Source: Sphagnum compactum (lineage: Eukaryota; Bryophyta; Sphagnopsida; Sphagnales). From it: a stretch of 64,000 nucleotides of DNA. The translations under genes and the position numbers were made by a program. Under the pieces are notes generated by a model. It searched no databases. It was given only the letters and a program-made list of their open reading frames with translations, and had not been told where the DNA came from. This document shows, in pieces, positions 38,291 to 51,665 of the stretch. The DNA is taken from the NCBI GenBank assembly GCA_965153455.1, contig OZ234495.1, forward strand, positions 1,674,001-1,738,000, read 5' to 3'. Position 1 is the first letter of the stretch, and every line of letters starts with the position of its first letter.

Positions 38291-38380
38291 ATTTTTGTGC
38301 ACACAATTGCTGAAGGTATTATCACTTTATTCAATGGCACCCTTAGCATGCAATACCTTCAGCAAAGTGTGCACAAAAAT
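38291..38380. repeat. Long perfect-arm hairpin, about 30-bp arms and 31-nt loop
   Basis: The left arm (38291-38320) is ATTTTTGTGCACAC + AA + TTGCTGAAGGTATT. The right arm (38352-38380) is AATACCTTCAGCAAAGTGTG plus CACAAAAAT. The arms pair over nearly their whole length with a small internal bulge. The geometry is compatible with a foldback element or a young miRNA-like hairpin. Confidence 0.75.
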
Positions 38381-41300
38381 TCCTCAATGCTACTTGCAAT
38401 CTTACAATATTCAATGTAGCCTTTTGTTATGCAATACCTTGATTTTTTGGAAGCCTCCATAATTATGGATAGCAATAGCTTCCCACAGAGTCAAACATAT
38501 TACTTGGTTTTGGAGGCTTGAATACTCTTGCATTTATTATTGAAAACAAGCTGGAAAATGTGTCAAAATGAAAGATACCATAATACCATGTTCACAAAAT
38601 GGGATGTATTCAATTGAAAAAATATGGAAAACATTATCATTCAAATAACTACGTAGAATTGTTTACATTTTCTACTTGTTTGATTATACAAGATAATATT
38701 TTTCAAAATTATTATCTAAATTCATCATGTCAATATTGCAATAATGTGCAGCATCATCAACTACTTTGTTTGCATGATTTTGCTTATGACATTGGCAATG
38801 CAAAAACATCACACCCAACACATACATTGTGCGGGCAAAAGCATCATTTACACTAGTTGACTCACAAATTTCTCTTTTTGATGTACCTTTAACAATTTTA
38901 AAGGAAAAATGATGATTTTAATAAAGAAACCATATTAACATACACAAAAGCAATCAAATATAAAATATACAATTGTAAAAAATGAAAAAAACCTAGCCAA
39001 CCCTATACCACTTTAGAGTCATGGTATTGAATGATTGCTTCAACCTTCTCAAGTCATTTAAAGCATGCATGTTTCTAAGTGCTAGAATTCCAAGCAAGTA
39101 AATACCTCTAAATTTTGTAGTGTAATTGGAAGACACATTTTGGTGCACAATTTTTCCTCTATCCTACAAGGGGCCATTACATCTTTGTGGCGGGATTTAT
39201 CAAAATGTAAATTTTTTTCTTCCCATGTTATTCTAGGCATGCCACTATCAAATCCAAATTTTGAAAGTGTACCAAAAATGTTTGTCATACCATCAACATT
39301 TTGTACTTTTTATTATAACTTTTATTAATCATGTTTCACCATCAACATGGACACAAAGTGAATGATATTGATGTTTTTAGATATATGATGATTAAATTTA
39401 TAATATTTCAAAACATTATTTTTTTCATTCATTAATATGAATAGGATTCAAAATGTAGGGTATTAATGTGTTCAAAACTACCTTTATTTCATCTTGGGTG
39501 GTACACCTTAAAAAAAATTTGGACCATGTTGTCTTTCCCTCATGCTAGGGATGTGTACATCGGGTTCAATTTTTTTGGTTTTCTCTATGTGTTTCCACAA
39601 GTTCTCAATATGTCATGATGATGTTCCCAACACATTTTACAAGTTCCTAGTGTGTTTCTCAAGATGTTCCCAATAACACTTTATTCCATTTTTTTGTCAT
39701 GGGCCAAATGGAAGCACCTCCATATTTTAAAAACATTTTGTGATGGGCCACTCAAAGTGGCTCCTTACCACACAAAAAAACAAAAACCAAAAAAAATCTA
39801 TGGGTGCATTCTACCCCCAACTAATAAATACCACTAACAATAGGAACCACCAACAACATGAAGGTGTTGGAGAGGATGAATTCATTAAAGTCTTTCAAAT
39901 TCCAATATTTGTTATACACATGATATGATTGAAATCATTGTACAATAAATCAATTTAACACATATGAAACATTTGCAATGGCCATTGCCCATCTTTAACA
40001 TGTCACCTTATGTACACTTTAGGATAAGGTTAAATTGAAAAGCTAACATCACAAAACAAACTATACACCTTGGAAAATAACATCAACAAATACTTACAAA
40101 AAAAGTCCATGTTGACATTTGTTTTTCATATATATGTGCAAATCATTAGATTTACAAGTCATTTGGAGTTTGTAAAATTAATTCCTATGGTAACAAATGC
40201 AAAATGATTATTAAATATATATTACATGTGTCATTAAAGAAAGCTAATTAATTCAATTTTCTTAAAAACAAATACCAGTTCAATGTTTGTATATTTTTCA
40301 TGTAATATAAATCAATATGAAAAGTGTTAATAATAGATTATTAAATCGATATGAATAAAAAATATAATATGTTGTTATGTGTGTAAAATATATATATATA
40401 TGAATAAAAGCATGATGGTGTGTAACCTAAGATGGGTTTGAACCTATGAAAGTTATTTTAAAAATATGTTATAGAACAAAATGAATTAAAATGTCATAGA
40501 ACACAAATGCAACACACAAAACACATGAGGTGAAATTTAGATATCTTGGGCTATTGCTTTAATCTTTGTGCCTAAGCCAATATAATTAACTAATTCATAT
40601 TTGAGTCCAAGATAAATTCTTAATTAAAAGTTCTTCATGTGTAAGGCCCATAAGGTTGTTATCAATTCATCAATATCATCATTTCTAACCTAGATTAAAA
40701 CTAATATGATCATTCCATTAAGTTGTTGTGATCACAATTTTACTTGAACATTAATTTTCAATTACATTTGTTTCATGTAGTTATTCTCAAAGTTGTTTGA
40801 TAGTTTATTATTCTGCAAGTCAAACATTGACCAAATGCAAAACTATGTCAATTACAAGTAAATATTTGATTCACTAAAACTGACATCTATCAATTTTAAA
40901 TGGAAAAATGATTCTTTTTTTAACTTTTTAATAAAATGCCAATTAAACCATACATATGAAATGTTCTTTATGTTTTTAGCATTAACTACTTGAAGTTTTA
41001 TGACCTTAATTGCCATTTTCCAATGGAAAATACATGTCCATGCAACAAGAAATAGGGCTCCACTGACATGGCTTTCTATTAGGCTTGTGAGGCAATAGCA
41101 TATTGTGTGTAACTATGATCACAATGCAATGCATGGTGCCACCTTTTTGCAACTTTGATTATGAACCAATGAGCTTGGAGCCTTGAGCTTTGAAAGTATG
41201 GACTTTAGACTTTGCAATGGTGATGTTGACAATTGAAAGTTGAGTGGTGCAAATGTTGCAACTTGTCATCCAACCATTAGTTTTAAACAGTAAATGTCAA

Positions 41301-43188
41301 AATTATCTCTAAAAACCAAACAATGTGCATTGTCTTTGTGTTTGAATTGTGCTAGTTACTAAACCTTCAAACTTCAATGTTTCAAGGTTTTAATTTCCAA
41401 GATTCAAGTTCCTACCCAAGTCTATGATTTTGTTTTGTTGTGTTTGGAATAACAAACCACTTTTGGGTGAAAGCACACTAAGTTGTAACACTTTCAAGCA
41501 CATATGAAAATCCATAATTGCATAAATTAACATTGCAAATGTAGTGTGAAGGTGGGATACCTTGAATCACACAAGTCATTTTACAAGTTATCATTTGAAA
41601 TTTATTATTAAAAAAATTGCAACTCAAATTTACCTTATGGAGAACTTAAATTTGAAAGATGAGCTTTTAAACTATTACTTTCATTAAGTAAAGGACTTAA
41701 TAAATTTAAAAAACCCATAATTCAAGGTACATAAAAAAATTTGGTCACCAAAACCCTTCCAAAAAATCCTCATTGGTATCAATGTTATCACATCATATTA
41801 CCATTGAGTTCTTTACTCATAAAAAATCATTATATGAAGGTGCATGGAGTCCATACCCATTAATTATGGACTGTTACAAGTTTTTGGGTATTCGTTTAAA
41901 AGTTCATTATGTTATGATTATTCAAAACTATTCATGAAATTCATACAATGTGATTATATTATATATAACATTGTAATGTTGAATCCTTTCTCATTTTAGT
42001 TGATTATATTTAATCACATAACCAATTACAAATACCAAATCTTGCAAAAATTGCCTTGTGACAACATTTTATGGACAGTGTAGTGTGGTTTCACCCTATT
42101 AGGTTTTTTAAATGTGTGTGTTTCAGCCTTTGGGTTCTTTGTGTGTCACATTAATATGATCAATCATCATGATCATAAGTTTTTACAATATCTAAGAGTT
42201 TGGAAGTGACCCTTAGGAATGTGTCTTTGGATTTTAATTGATTCATCAACATTAAATAGTCAAAGTTCACTAGGATTGATCCGAAATGGGATTGTCAACA
42301 TTTGCTCACAACATACTACTTTACAAGTCACAAGTCACAAACCACTCATTGTCTTGATTGATGAATCTACAAATAGGTCACATCTACACTCCACGAGATC
42401 ACTCCTAGATCATTCACGTTGCACAATTTATAGATCACATTTAAGACTTTTGAATGCCTTAAGAATTGATTGATCTTAATTCCTCCATGGGATTGATAAT
42501 CGTGTTTAAATTCCCATAGTCATTCATAAGTTATGTCAATTGAAAATGTCATTACGTTGAAGTCAATTTGGCAATTCAATTTGTGATTTCCTTTTTGGTT
42601 AAATTTTGTTTGTTTGTGATGTTTAACTTGTGAACATTGAACATCAAAACTCCATCATCATTTATGAGGCATTCATTAATGGCTTTTGGCAATGTTGATT
42701 TTTATCCATGATTTTGTGACACTAAGCTTTTGTGATCTTTATGCAATAAAAAATTGTTGCCTACAACCAAGATCAATCATTGCACTATGCGACATGGGCA
42801 AAGCAAGATTTAATTATCATCAAAACCTTTAATTCCTTTAACATTGTGTATGCCCTCAAATTTTTCACATTGGGTATGCCTTTGTGTATGCCTTAAGTTC
42901 TTTTCACATTGCACAACAAGAAATGTTATCTTTTGAACTCCTTCCCCATGTAACTATATGTCCAATTTTATCACAATTTGATCAATATTAAGTTTCCATG
43001 TAGAAATAGTAAAATTTTACACTAGTTGTTAAAGACAAATGAACAATGTTGCAATGTTCACAATGTTGTTCATTGGCATGGAAATCACAATCCTCGTTTA
43101 TATTTTTTGTAATTCAAAATGTTAATAAAAAACTTCAATGTTACAAACTTCAATGTTCCTATACCATAAAAATGTTATAGTGGCTTCT

Positions 43189-43445
43189 TCATGTTTTACA
43201 CATGCACTATCAATATCATTACATATGTGTACCCATTCACACATAACAAATTGCTTTTGCCAAATCACAAAAATGCCCTACTAGTTTCTCCATGTCTTGT
43301 CCATTATCAATGTCATTTTATATGTGTATCCATTCACACATAACAAATTGTTTTTGCCAAATCACAAAAATGCCCTAATAGTTTCTCCATGTCTTGTCCA
43401 TTATCAATGTCATTTTATATGTGTATCCATTCACACATAAGAAAT
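43189..43445. repeat. 97-bp tandem repeat, about 2.7 copies
   Basis: The phrase TTGCTTTTGCCAAATCACAA at 43251 recurs as TTGTTTTTGCCAAATCACAA at 43348, with nearly identical following sequence (TAGTTTCTCCATGTCTTGTC, TGTGTATCCATTCACACATA). A more diverged copy precedes them. Confidence 0.9.
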
Positions 43446-43769
43446 TTTTCATTATTAATAGGACACACTTTCGAAACAATTTCAATTTTTTTTGTTTGGT
43501 TTTGTTGTAATGAAACCTTGAACATCACAATTTTGACTTATGTCATGAACATGACGTTCATTGAAGTGTGACATGAATTATTTTTTTCATTGTGATGAAA
43601 ACTTGAATGTCACAATTTTAATTAATGTAATGACACAAACTTTCCAATTTAATTCACATGACATGAGATTTTTAATTTATTATTTATTTATTAATGTTGA
43701 TCAATATTTCAATTTGAAATGAGATTCAATAGTGCCTTATTAAATTTTTGACTAAGAGACCAAAGTTTA

Positions 43770-45430
43770 TAATATATTAATTTAAGTTTAACCTTAATTT
43801 GTTTAGGTTTAAATAAAGTTAGCCTAAGTTTAGCCTTGATATAACCTTGAAAAACCTTGACTAACTTTGATTTGGCCTAGGTTTAACCTTGACTAATCTA
43901 AGTTAGCTTGGGTTTTATTTAGTTCAACCTTGATTATCTTAAATTTAATTTAGATCTAACCTTGGATAACTTAGGATTTGGTTAACCCAATATTAGCCTA
44001 GGTTTAGTCGGAGTTATCCTAGGTTTCATGTTGGTTAACCCAAGTTTAGCTTAGGTTTAGCTTAGTTCATCTTCAATTACCCTTGTTTTGACTCTGGTTA
44101 ATTTAGGTTCAGTGTTTGTTAGCTTGATTTTAATCTAAGTTTAGCTTTGTTAATTTAATTTTAGCCCATGTTTAATTGAGGTTAGCCCTAGGGTGTAATC
44201 TTGATTAACCTAAATTTAACCTAAATTAACAAACTTTCATGGCTATTCTTTAATTCATTTAGTCTTGTGTTTTCCTACCTATTTACCTACCTATGTAAAT
44301 AAGTAGGTCCTATTTTTCTACCTACCTATGTATGTAGGTAGGTAGGTAGGTAGGTCCCAGGTAAATACGTAGGTATGTAGGTCTTAAGACCCACCAACCT
44401 ACTACCTATGGTTATGTACGACCTACCCTAGTTACTAAAAGAAATATTTAAAAATAAATATGCCATGTGGCAATTTTTTATTGTACCGCATGCCACAATT
44501 TCGAATCATCATTAACAATGATAATGAATGATGGAAATCAATATTTCAAAAAAAAAAATTATGTTCAAAATTTTCATAGTACCACGTGTCAAATTTTAAT
44601 AGATGGATGATAATCAATGACGTCAACATTACATCATGTGTGTAATTATAATGGAGTTGCGTAGTACTTGAAAATGAATTGTGTTGACTAAATTGCAATT
44701 GAGTTGCAATGAATTGCATTGTATATACAATGATTTGCAATTCTATATTTCATGCAACTTGTCCATTAGCATTCACAGTGTATAAATATAATGAGTTGCA
44801 AGGCCGATTGCAAAACACCTTTTTTTTTCATAGTGAAACCTAAGTTTAACCTTAATTAGCCAAGGTTTAACCAAATTATTAAATTTAAATTTAGCTTTGA
44901 TTAGCCTAAGTTTGACTTCAATTACCTTAGTTTATTTTAAATTCAACCTTGATTAACCTATGTTTAACCTTGTTTTATTATAGGTTAACTTAAGTTTAAC
45001 CTATGTTAACCTACTTTTAATTAATATTTAATCTCAATTAATTTAAGTTTAAACTATGTTAACATAGATTGACCTAATTTAACCTAGATAACCTTAGGCC
45101 TAATTAATTAGGGTACATAGGTTTTTTTTATTTAGGTTGTATAAAATTATTGTATATAATTTTATTACGGGTAATTTTGTTACCTAAAAAAAGTTGTGAT
45201 GTAATGGTTAAGAACTTGAACCTTGAAAGTGGTGGTGAGGCATTCAAGTCTTCACATTTGCAACCTAGGTAAATGGCTTAATTGATTTACATTCCTTGTG
45301 TAGGTAGCCCATCTAGGTTCTAAGCCTATGTTTGTTATTTAACTTAAGCAACCTAAATTAGGCTTCCTAAGCTAAGAGGCCTAGTTTAAACCACCTAGGT
45401 TAGGTCACCTAACCTAAACCTCCTTATCTA
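43770..45430. repeat. Degenerate TTAACCTAGGTTTAACCTTGA-type satellite, interrupted
   Basis: From about 43775 to 44235, and again from about 44838 to 45120 and 45310-45430, the DNA is built from variants of a short unit (AACCTAAGTTTAACCTTGAT). The part between (44236-44837) is not built from this unit and includes a TAGG tetranucleotide array at about 44279-44410. The intervening DNA looks inserted or independently expanded. Confidence 0.75.
44279..44410. repeat. (TAGG)n / (CCTA)n microsatellite
   Basis: Runs of TACCTACCTA on one side and TAGGTAGGTAGGTAGG on the other, so the array contains both orientations and can fold back on itself. Confidence 0.9.
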
Positions 45431-45973
45431 AGACATTTAGCTTTATTTGATTAAGTTGTTGCTACCATATGGCATCACACAATTGTGCCAAAAAAATTAA
45501 TTTCTTAATTCTAGGATGCCATGTGGTAGTTTGTAAGTGGTTAGTAAGTTCTTCAATACAACCTATCTAGGTTGCCATGTGAAATTTCCTATTCAAATTA
45601 ATGATAATGAAAAGGTGCATTAGTTTGTAAGTGGAAAATTGTATTAATGTTTTGGTGACATTTTCCATTAGTCCACATCATCTATTTTAGGACTTTAAAT
45701 TTTTCATTTAAAAAATAATAGTTAAATTACTTGATGAAACATGTCATTGTCCAAAATGACCAAACATGCTTCGCAAAAAATGTCTCCATCAACTAATCTT
45801 TTTGCACTAAAACAAACTTGGTCCAAAAATAGTGGAAATGTCCATTTCAACTACTATCTTACTAGATTTTGATAATGGAAAAAGACAAGATTTCTTATTG
45901 TGTTGTATATGCTTTAAGTCCCTAACCTCTTGATATGATGTCAAAATTTTAGCCCTTTAAGTTTGAATTTCTA

Positions 45974-48414
45974 TTGGGGATAAAATTGCCTATAAATGTT
46001 GTTTTTTCTAGTGCATCTATCCCCATGGATGTTGTTTTTTCTATTGATTGTTTTGGTGCAATTCCCATGCATGTTCCTTTTTCTATTGATTATTTTGGTG
46101 CAATTCCCATGGATGTTCTTTTTGCTATGCAATTTAATTACATATGCTTGGACCTTGTTTTGATGAAAAAAAACATTGAGATCTAGAAAAAGAAAAAGAA
46201 GGCTTATGAGTTGAATAGGCATTTCCAAGATACATGGACAATAAAACTACTATGGGTAGAGTTTGTCTTAAGTTTTGATAGAAAAGTCATTGAAATTTTA
46301 TGCAAGGTTTGCACTCAGATTGAGGAAAGAGATAAACTCCTTATTCCCAAACTAGGTTTTTTATAAAAACATGTAGGTTGTTGCAAGGCTTTGGTATCCA
46401 TGTTAAGGGTTAAAAAAGGAAAGCACAATTTCTTGAAAAATGCCATTCATGTTACTAATGAAAGTTTTATTTTGTTAAAGGTCTAAAAATAATGTTGTAG
46501 CAAGTCACTATGGTGCAACTTAAATTGAAAGGAAGAAAAAACTAGTCCAATTTGTTTTGATTTTTCATTTGCTCAATCATGGTTGCCTCATGACAAAATA
46601 TACAACCATGCATAAATTGTTTGTGCAATTGCATGTTCATATGAGACATTGGTTTGATGGGGCATGTTCAGAGATGGCAAATTGTATGTCCGAACAAGTT
46701 TGAAAAAACTCAAAGTGTTGTGGTTGGAGGCAAGTTTGTCTTTTTAAGTGCAAACGAAGCAATTACTATTGATAATCAATTTCAAATATTAGTTCATGTA
46801 TGTGTGATGTAAGCATGGAAAATAATGTTTTTCCTCTTCAATTTTCATTGTGTTTTGAAGGTGGTAATATATACAACTTGATCCTTGTCATTACCCCACC
46901 CCTTATGCAATGAAGGCCGACTAAAAAGGAGGTACATGAGAGGTTCATTTATTTTGGTGTAATAGAGTTTTTTTTTTTCAAGACTATTACATTAAAATGA
47001 CATCATAACTAAGGGAGAAACATGTTCCTTGCACAATGGGGCAACATTGTATGGACCGTAGGACAAACCTTGCTATGCAAATTTTGTCTAACTTACCAAT
47101 GGTGACCAAGTTGGAAGATTTGTTTTAGTCATTGTACTTTTGCTTTTCAAAAAAATTTAAATGAAATTGGATTTCAATAAACTTGTTGAAATTGTGAAAA
47201 AATTAGGACTCAAGATCTTGAAAAATGTCTTGATGGATATCAATTTTGGAGTCTTTGAAATGAATCATGGCACAATCCAGATTTTGATTGTGAAACTATC
47301 CAAAGACAACCTTTTAATTGTTCAAACAAGGTTGAATCTTGACCCTGTTTGTGATACTCACACATTGCTAACCATGTCTTGTGTGTTGCCATTGTTGGAA
47401 GCAATCAATGCCTTGATCAAATTTGTTCAAAAAAGGCATGTCTTCATTTGTGATTTTGTGGTAGTTGTACAAATATGGCAAGTTGATTTTTCATCATGTG
47501 GTTTGATCCTATGACTAATTACTAATGCAAATCTTTTGTGATGTTGTGGACAACAATTTTAGCACCATCATCCAAGATTGGGTTATCGACCTCAACACTA
47601 TGTAGAAACCCTTGCATTTTGCATAGTTAGTCATTCATATCGAGTTCACATTTTCACTGCAATTGTTGGGGTTAATCAATTAGTGTGCAAAGATGTTTTC
47701 TAAGCATCCATTGCACAAATGAAAGCTCAATGTTCTATTGTTGTTGACACGTTTATCATAGAATTGGATAAGGAGTTTGTGCATTTTGAATTGATAAATC
47801 CATAATTTTGGGTGCAACTTGATGCTGATTTCTTTTTTTCCTTGCATATTAATATATTAAGAAACATTAATGTCAATTGAATAAGGTGAAACCTTCATTG
47901 GATCAAGTTGCAAAACCTTGAAATACTAATATTTTCGATTGGCAACAACCATGTTCAAATTCTTTATGAACACACAAGCACCCAAGGCCATGGTTAAACC
48001 TTTTGATATTAATCCAATAACAAAGTTGTGGGTGACAATTAACAACAATGGCTTGTTAATTCAATGACTAAATGAATATAGGAAGTTGACTAAAATAGCC
48101 ATTGTTTGGTGCTTGTATCTATGGAAAATGAATTCACTTTCTCCACGCTTGCTTTCATGAAAAAAAAATTTGCACAATTGGTTAGGGTTGTTACTTGGAT
48201 GCAAGAGTCCACATGTTTGAACAAATTATTTTTATTCAAGAAAATTTCCCTTATTAGAAGGCCATCACAAGTTGAAAAGATCAAAAAATGTGGATTGGTG
48301 CTATCACTTAAGACCTTGTGTTCACTAGATTTTTGTGACCCGTCTTTTCACGATTTGGACAAACATGATGCTCATGTTCACTTCATCATGAATTTTACTA
48401 ACATTTGGGTGTGA
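45974..48414 (+). pseudogene. Decayed hAT-type transposase, second branch (ZMYM/DUF4371-like)
   Basis: A chain of interrupted plus-strand reading frames matches a plant hAT-like protein family. In order: a N-terminal segment KAYELNRHFQDTW and the metal-binding phrase CKVCTQIEERDKLLIPKL (about 46200-46360); SANEAITIDNQFQILVHVCV (about 46740-46806) matching the family's CDEVTTIDNQ-type core; HCMDRRTNLAMQILSNLPMV with TKLEDL (about 47060-47125); an open stretch 47161-47514 with EAINALIKFVQKRHVF; and a C-terminal dimerisation motif ENEFTFSTLAFMKKKF (48121-48170). Many stops and frameshifts make it dead. The terminal repeats were not found. An in-frame 42-bp tandem repeat occurs just upstream. Confidence 0.7.
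46022..46118. repeat. 42-bp tandem repeat, about 2.3 copies
   Basis: Starts at 46022, 46064 and 46106 with CCCATGGATGTT or CCCATGCATGTT, followed by TTTCTATTGATT and TTTTGGTGCAATT. The 42-bp period is in frame and encodes a 14-residue unit IPMDVVFSIDCFGA in the open frame 45974-46186. Confidence 0.9.
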
Positions 48415-48945
48415 TAGAAGGGATTTTGGATTGTATTGGGCAAAGTTTGATATCAAATTGGGGTTCGTCTTCCCTTCAAAATAGTAGTGTTCCAATTATT
48501 TTGGCTACACAATTTCAATGTTACTTTATAGGTTTCACTTTCAGTAGATTGCTCCTTTCTTAGGAGCAATGTAATCGCATTCAATGCACTCGTTTTTGAT
48601 GTGGTTGCTAGTTGAACTTAATTTTGTAAAAACTTAATTGCCACTTGAACTTATTTTGAAAAAGTCATGTATGCCAAAAACTGAGTCACAAATGACGTAG
48701 AAACCACCTATTCATATGCCAAAAACACAATAGGAGCCACTTAAATGGAAACTGGGGGTAGTTATTCTCAACCATGTCAGAGTTGACGTATGAAAACGTA
48801 TGAAAACGTATGTCCATATGACTGAACTGGCTCTTTCTGTCCTTGGAATTACAGGTTCATTATGGGAGGGAGATTTGGACAGATGTGATCAGTTAGCGCA
48901 AGCAGGTGAGGAAGGTGGCAGGGGTTGGAACTTGCAGTCTATTTC

Positions 48946-49281
48946 TAGTGCATGCAAACATTGTTTTTGGTGATCACTCATTTAATGCACTGGCCACAAT
49001 AGCCATGGCAAATTGCTGTCCCTCCCCCAATAGCCAAGACACCTTTCCACAACACCCCACCCATGGCAACTTCTTCTTTCTTTTTTAATTATCAAAATAT
49101 GAAATAAAAAGAATTTACTCCCCAGGATGCATCCATGGCCATGAAACCCACCCTCATTTAAAATCCCATGTGTGTTGTGGAAGGGTGGGTGCCTTGGCTA
49201 TTGGGGGAGGGACAGCAGTGGCCATGACTATTGTGACCAACCCAATAATGGATGATCACCAAACCCATGTTTGCCCACTAA
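48946..49281. repeat. Foldback element with about 110-bp inverted arms
   Basis: The left arm (about 48946-49055) includes GCTGTCCCTCCCCCAATAGC followed by CAAGACACC and CTTTCCACAAC. The right arm (about 49170-49281) contains the complement (GTTGTGGAAGGGTGGGTGCC, TTGGCTATTGGGGGAGGGAC). Pairing extends outwards through GGTGATCA and CAAACAT. Its right edge coincides with the TAA flank of the neighbouring MITE at 49282. Confidence 0.82.
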
Positions 49282-49496
49282 AGGTGCATTCACACTTGGT
49301 GTTAGGGACTCTAGTGTTGAGTCCATTATCATCATACTAGTCACTTAAGACTTAAACTTACTTATCATGAAAATTTTATGTTAAACTATAACATTCACTT
49401 AACATTAAGCTATTGCCCATTTAACATTGGGTGCCACCTAGGATGCCACCTAGATTTACATTTAACATTGATTTAATATCAAGTGTGAATGCACCA
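49282..49496. mobile_element. MITE, 215 bp, GGTGCATTCACACTTG ends (copy 2)
   Basis: Same perfect 16-bp terminal repeats as copy 1 at 25839-26040, here with identical 3-bp flanks TAA on both sides (49279-49281 and 49497-49499). The interior is alignable with copy 1 throughout. The TAA duplication fits a PIF/Harbinger (Tourist-like) MITE. Confidence 0.85.
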
Positions 49497-49499
49497 TAA

Positions 49500-51665
49500 T
49501 TGTGCTCACAGCATTGTTTTGGTGTCACTTCACACAATTTGCCAGCCTCTAAAGTTAGGTCGTTTGACAAAAGGCCGGCCACAGACTGAGTCCATGGGAT
49601 TTTGTTTTGTTTTTGCCATGGACTTTTTCTTGCTTCAGGCTACTTGTGCAGAGAGTACTTGGGTGGCACTCCTCATTTATTTAGAGTACCTAATCATTTT
49701 TCAAAGATACCATGTTTATAGTTTGCGTACTTCAATATATTATTGAATAGATAAATTAGTTTACGTTTTATTTAATGCTTATATAACTAGTACCCTATTT
49801 TCTGCACCTATTATTTGCAGCAATTTGTTTTGGCTGGCGAATTTTGGCTTGAAAGAGAAATGAGAAAAAGAGAAGGAATTGATTTTGGGGGGTTTTCAAT
49901 TGTCAGAACTCAAAATTAGGTAAATAAAAATCATCGGATTTGTATAATTGGTTCTGGTAAGTAGTAATTTTTTAAAAAAAAGATACTTAAAAATTTTTAT
50001 TTTCATATTTCATGTGTATTGAAATTTGGCTATATTCAATATTCTTATGGATGATTACTACTTTGGCTATATCACAAAATTAGGGGTGCACGAGGAGACA
50101 CACTAGGAGTCATCCAAAGCAGAATTTTTTTTAGTGCAGAATTTGGCCAAGATGAAAGATATATAAAAATATTCTATCACAATATTCTCTTTTTTCTGAA
50201 CTCGCCAATGTTGTAATAATTTTTTTGTCACTCTGATTTTTAGTTTGGTAGCATTTTCTTAATTAAGTGTCGCTCCTCAAAGTCTATGCGTCCATTGAGA
50301 GACAGAAGAGGCACAATCTGACATTTTAAGCTGTTTGGTGGGAGAGTCGGATTAAATTAGTTCCACAACAAGTGACTGCAATGTCACGATTCCATTGTAC
50401 ATACTTGCACAACAACATTAAATGGGGCGCGATGGAAAACTTAAACATGTCTTACAAAACCGTGTGCCATATGGCCTTGTCCTATGGCAGCACATGGGAA
50501 GACTTGGCTGAGGACACCGAGAACATGATAACTTATAAATTGAGTTGTGTTGTTAGTGAATTAATAAATGCATGCACTAGTTACTACTTGCATGTAATTC
50601 ACATATTTGACATGGTCATGAATATAGTAGCTCTAGGAATGAAACTCTGTCAAACTTTATAAAAAGAAAGCACCCAAGAAATGGTGAGAAGAAGAAACAA
50701 GGGGCAGAGATCAAAGTTCAGGCCAGCCAACAACACAAAAGAGGCGGGCCACAAGGAGGAAAAGGAACCACTGAGAACTGAATCCTTAACCAGTTGCATG
50801 AAACATATCAGCTAAAGAGAGGGAAGGTAAACCCCATAAAACTACATGCCTTGATGGAACCCTCCTCTGCAGGAACTCACATTAATTGTAGGAATTAATG
50901 TGAGTGAGATTAATGTTCCCAACAAACTTCTGAAACTGGTTTGGCTGCTCAGACCTATCTGCTACATAAAATTAGAAGTGTAGCAGTTGGCAACATTAAA
51001 ATCTCCACCTCACACACCTACTATCACAAGCTTTATTAGAAGACCTCTCTCTATGTGTGCAATTCAGTTCATTAATTTTTCCCATTTTCACTTATAGCAG
51101 CAAATGCTATGCCAGGCATTTCTACCCAGTGCCAGACTTGCGCATGGCAAAATGTAGTTAGTGCACCCACCTTGACTCAAATTTCAAAACTTTTTTTTGC
51201 TAACGCTTCTATTGAAATAAACAGTTTTTGAATGTTATTGGGTTTTCTTTTTTGTGGGAAAATGAAGGTTACAGTTTAATGTTTTCTTTACCAAACATGC
51301 AAAGCTCCAACATTTTCTGTGTAAAAAAATGTGACAAACATATCAAATCTTTCGTGAATTGGCTCCATTGCTAACCCAAATGTACTAAATTTTAATCCAG
51401 TTTCCATAATTGTAGGATTCAGATGTCCTCAAATTTCACATTAACATTACAAAGCAAACATACAAGACACAAATTATATATATATATATTTGAACGACTT
51501 AGGAGTTAAGAGATTGATCATTGGTCCTTGCTGGGAATTTGCAAAGTGTGAGCCACTAAGTAATGAGAGTCTAGGCCCAAGAACCAAGTCCCAGAGGTTA
51601 AGGTGACAAGTTTTTCTTAATAATTGATTTTTATTACTAAATAAAGAAGGGTTGGGGGTCCAAAC
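49500..51665. other. Intergenic DNA, no gene recognised
   Basis: AT-rich DNA with a copy of the dispersed motif GGATGATTACTACTTTGGCT and ATATCACAAAATTAGGGG at about 50048-50090. A short perfect hairpin lies at 50876-50904: 12-bp stem CTCACATTAATT and AATTAATGTGAG, 5-nt loop. An AT dinucleotide run lies at about 51474-51489. Open frames here are short and unrecognised. Confidence 0.4.

Larger units (their letters stand above)
36018..43188. other. AT-rich intergenic DNA with inverted repeats
   Basis: No gene was recognised in these 7 kb. They contain two notable inverted repeats (37030-37165 and 38291-38380), a GGGGGAGCTCCCCC palindrome near 36942, and a copy of the dispersed motif GGTAGCCAAAGTGGCAATCA at about 37875. 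The remainder is AT-rich and stop-rich in every frame. Confidence 0.45.

Noticed and set aside
43189-43445. CRISPR-like array
   Set aside because: It has fewer than three long adjacent repeats with no spacers, in a plant nuclear context. It is a simple 97-bp tandem repeat.
49489-49746. 85-codon plus-strand open frame after the MITE
   Set aside because: It starts inside the MITE end and shows no recognisable domain or splice context.
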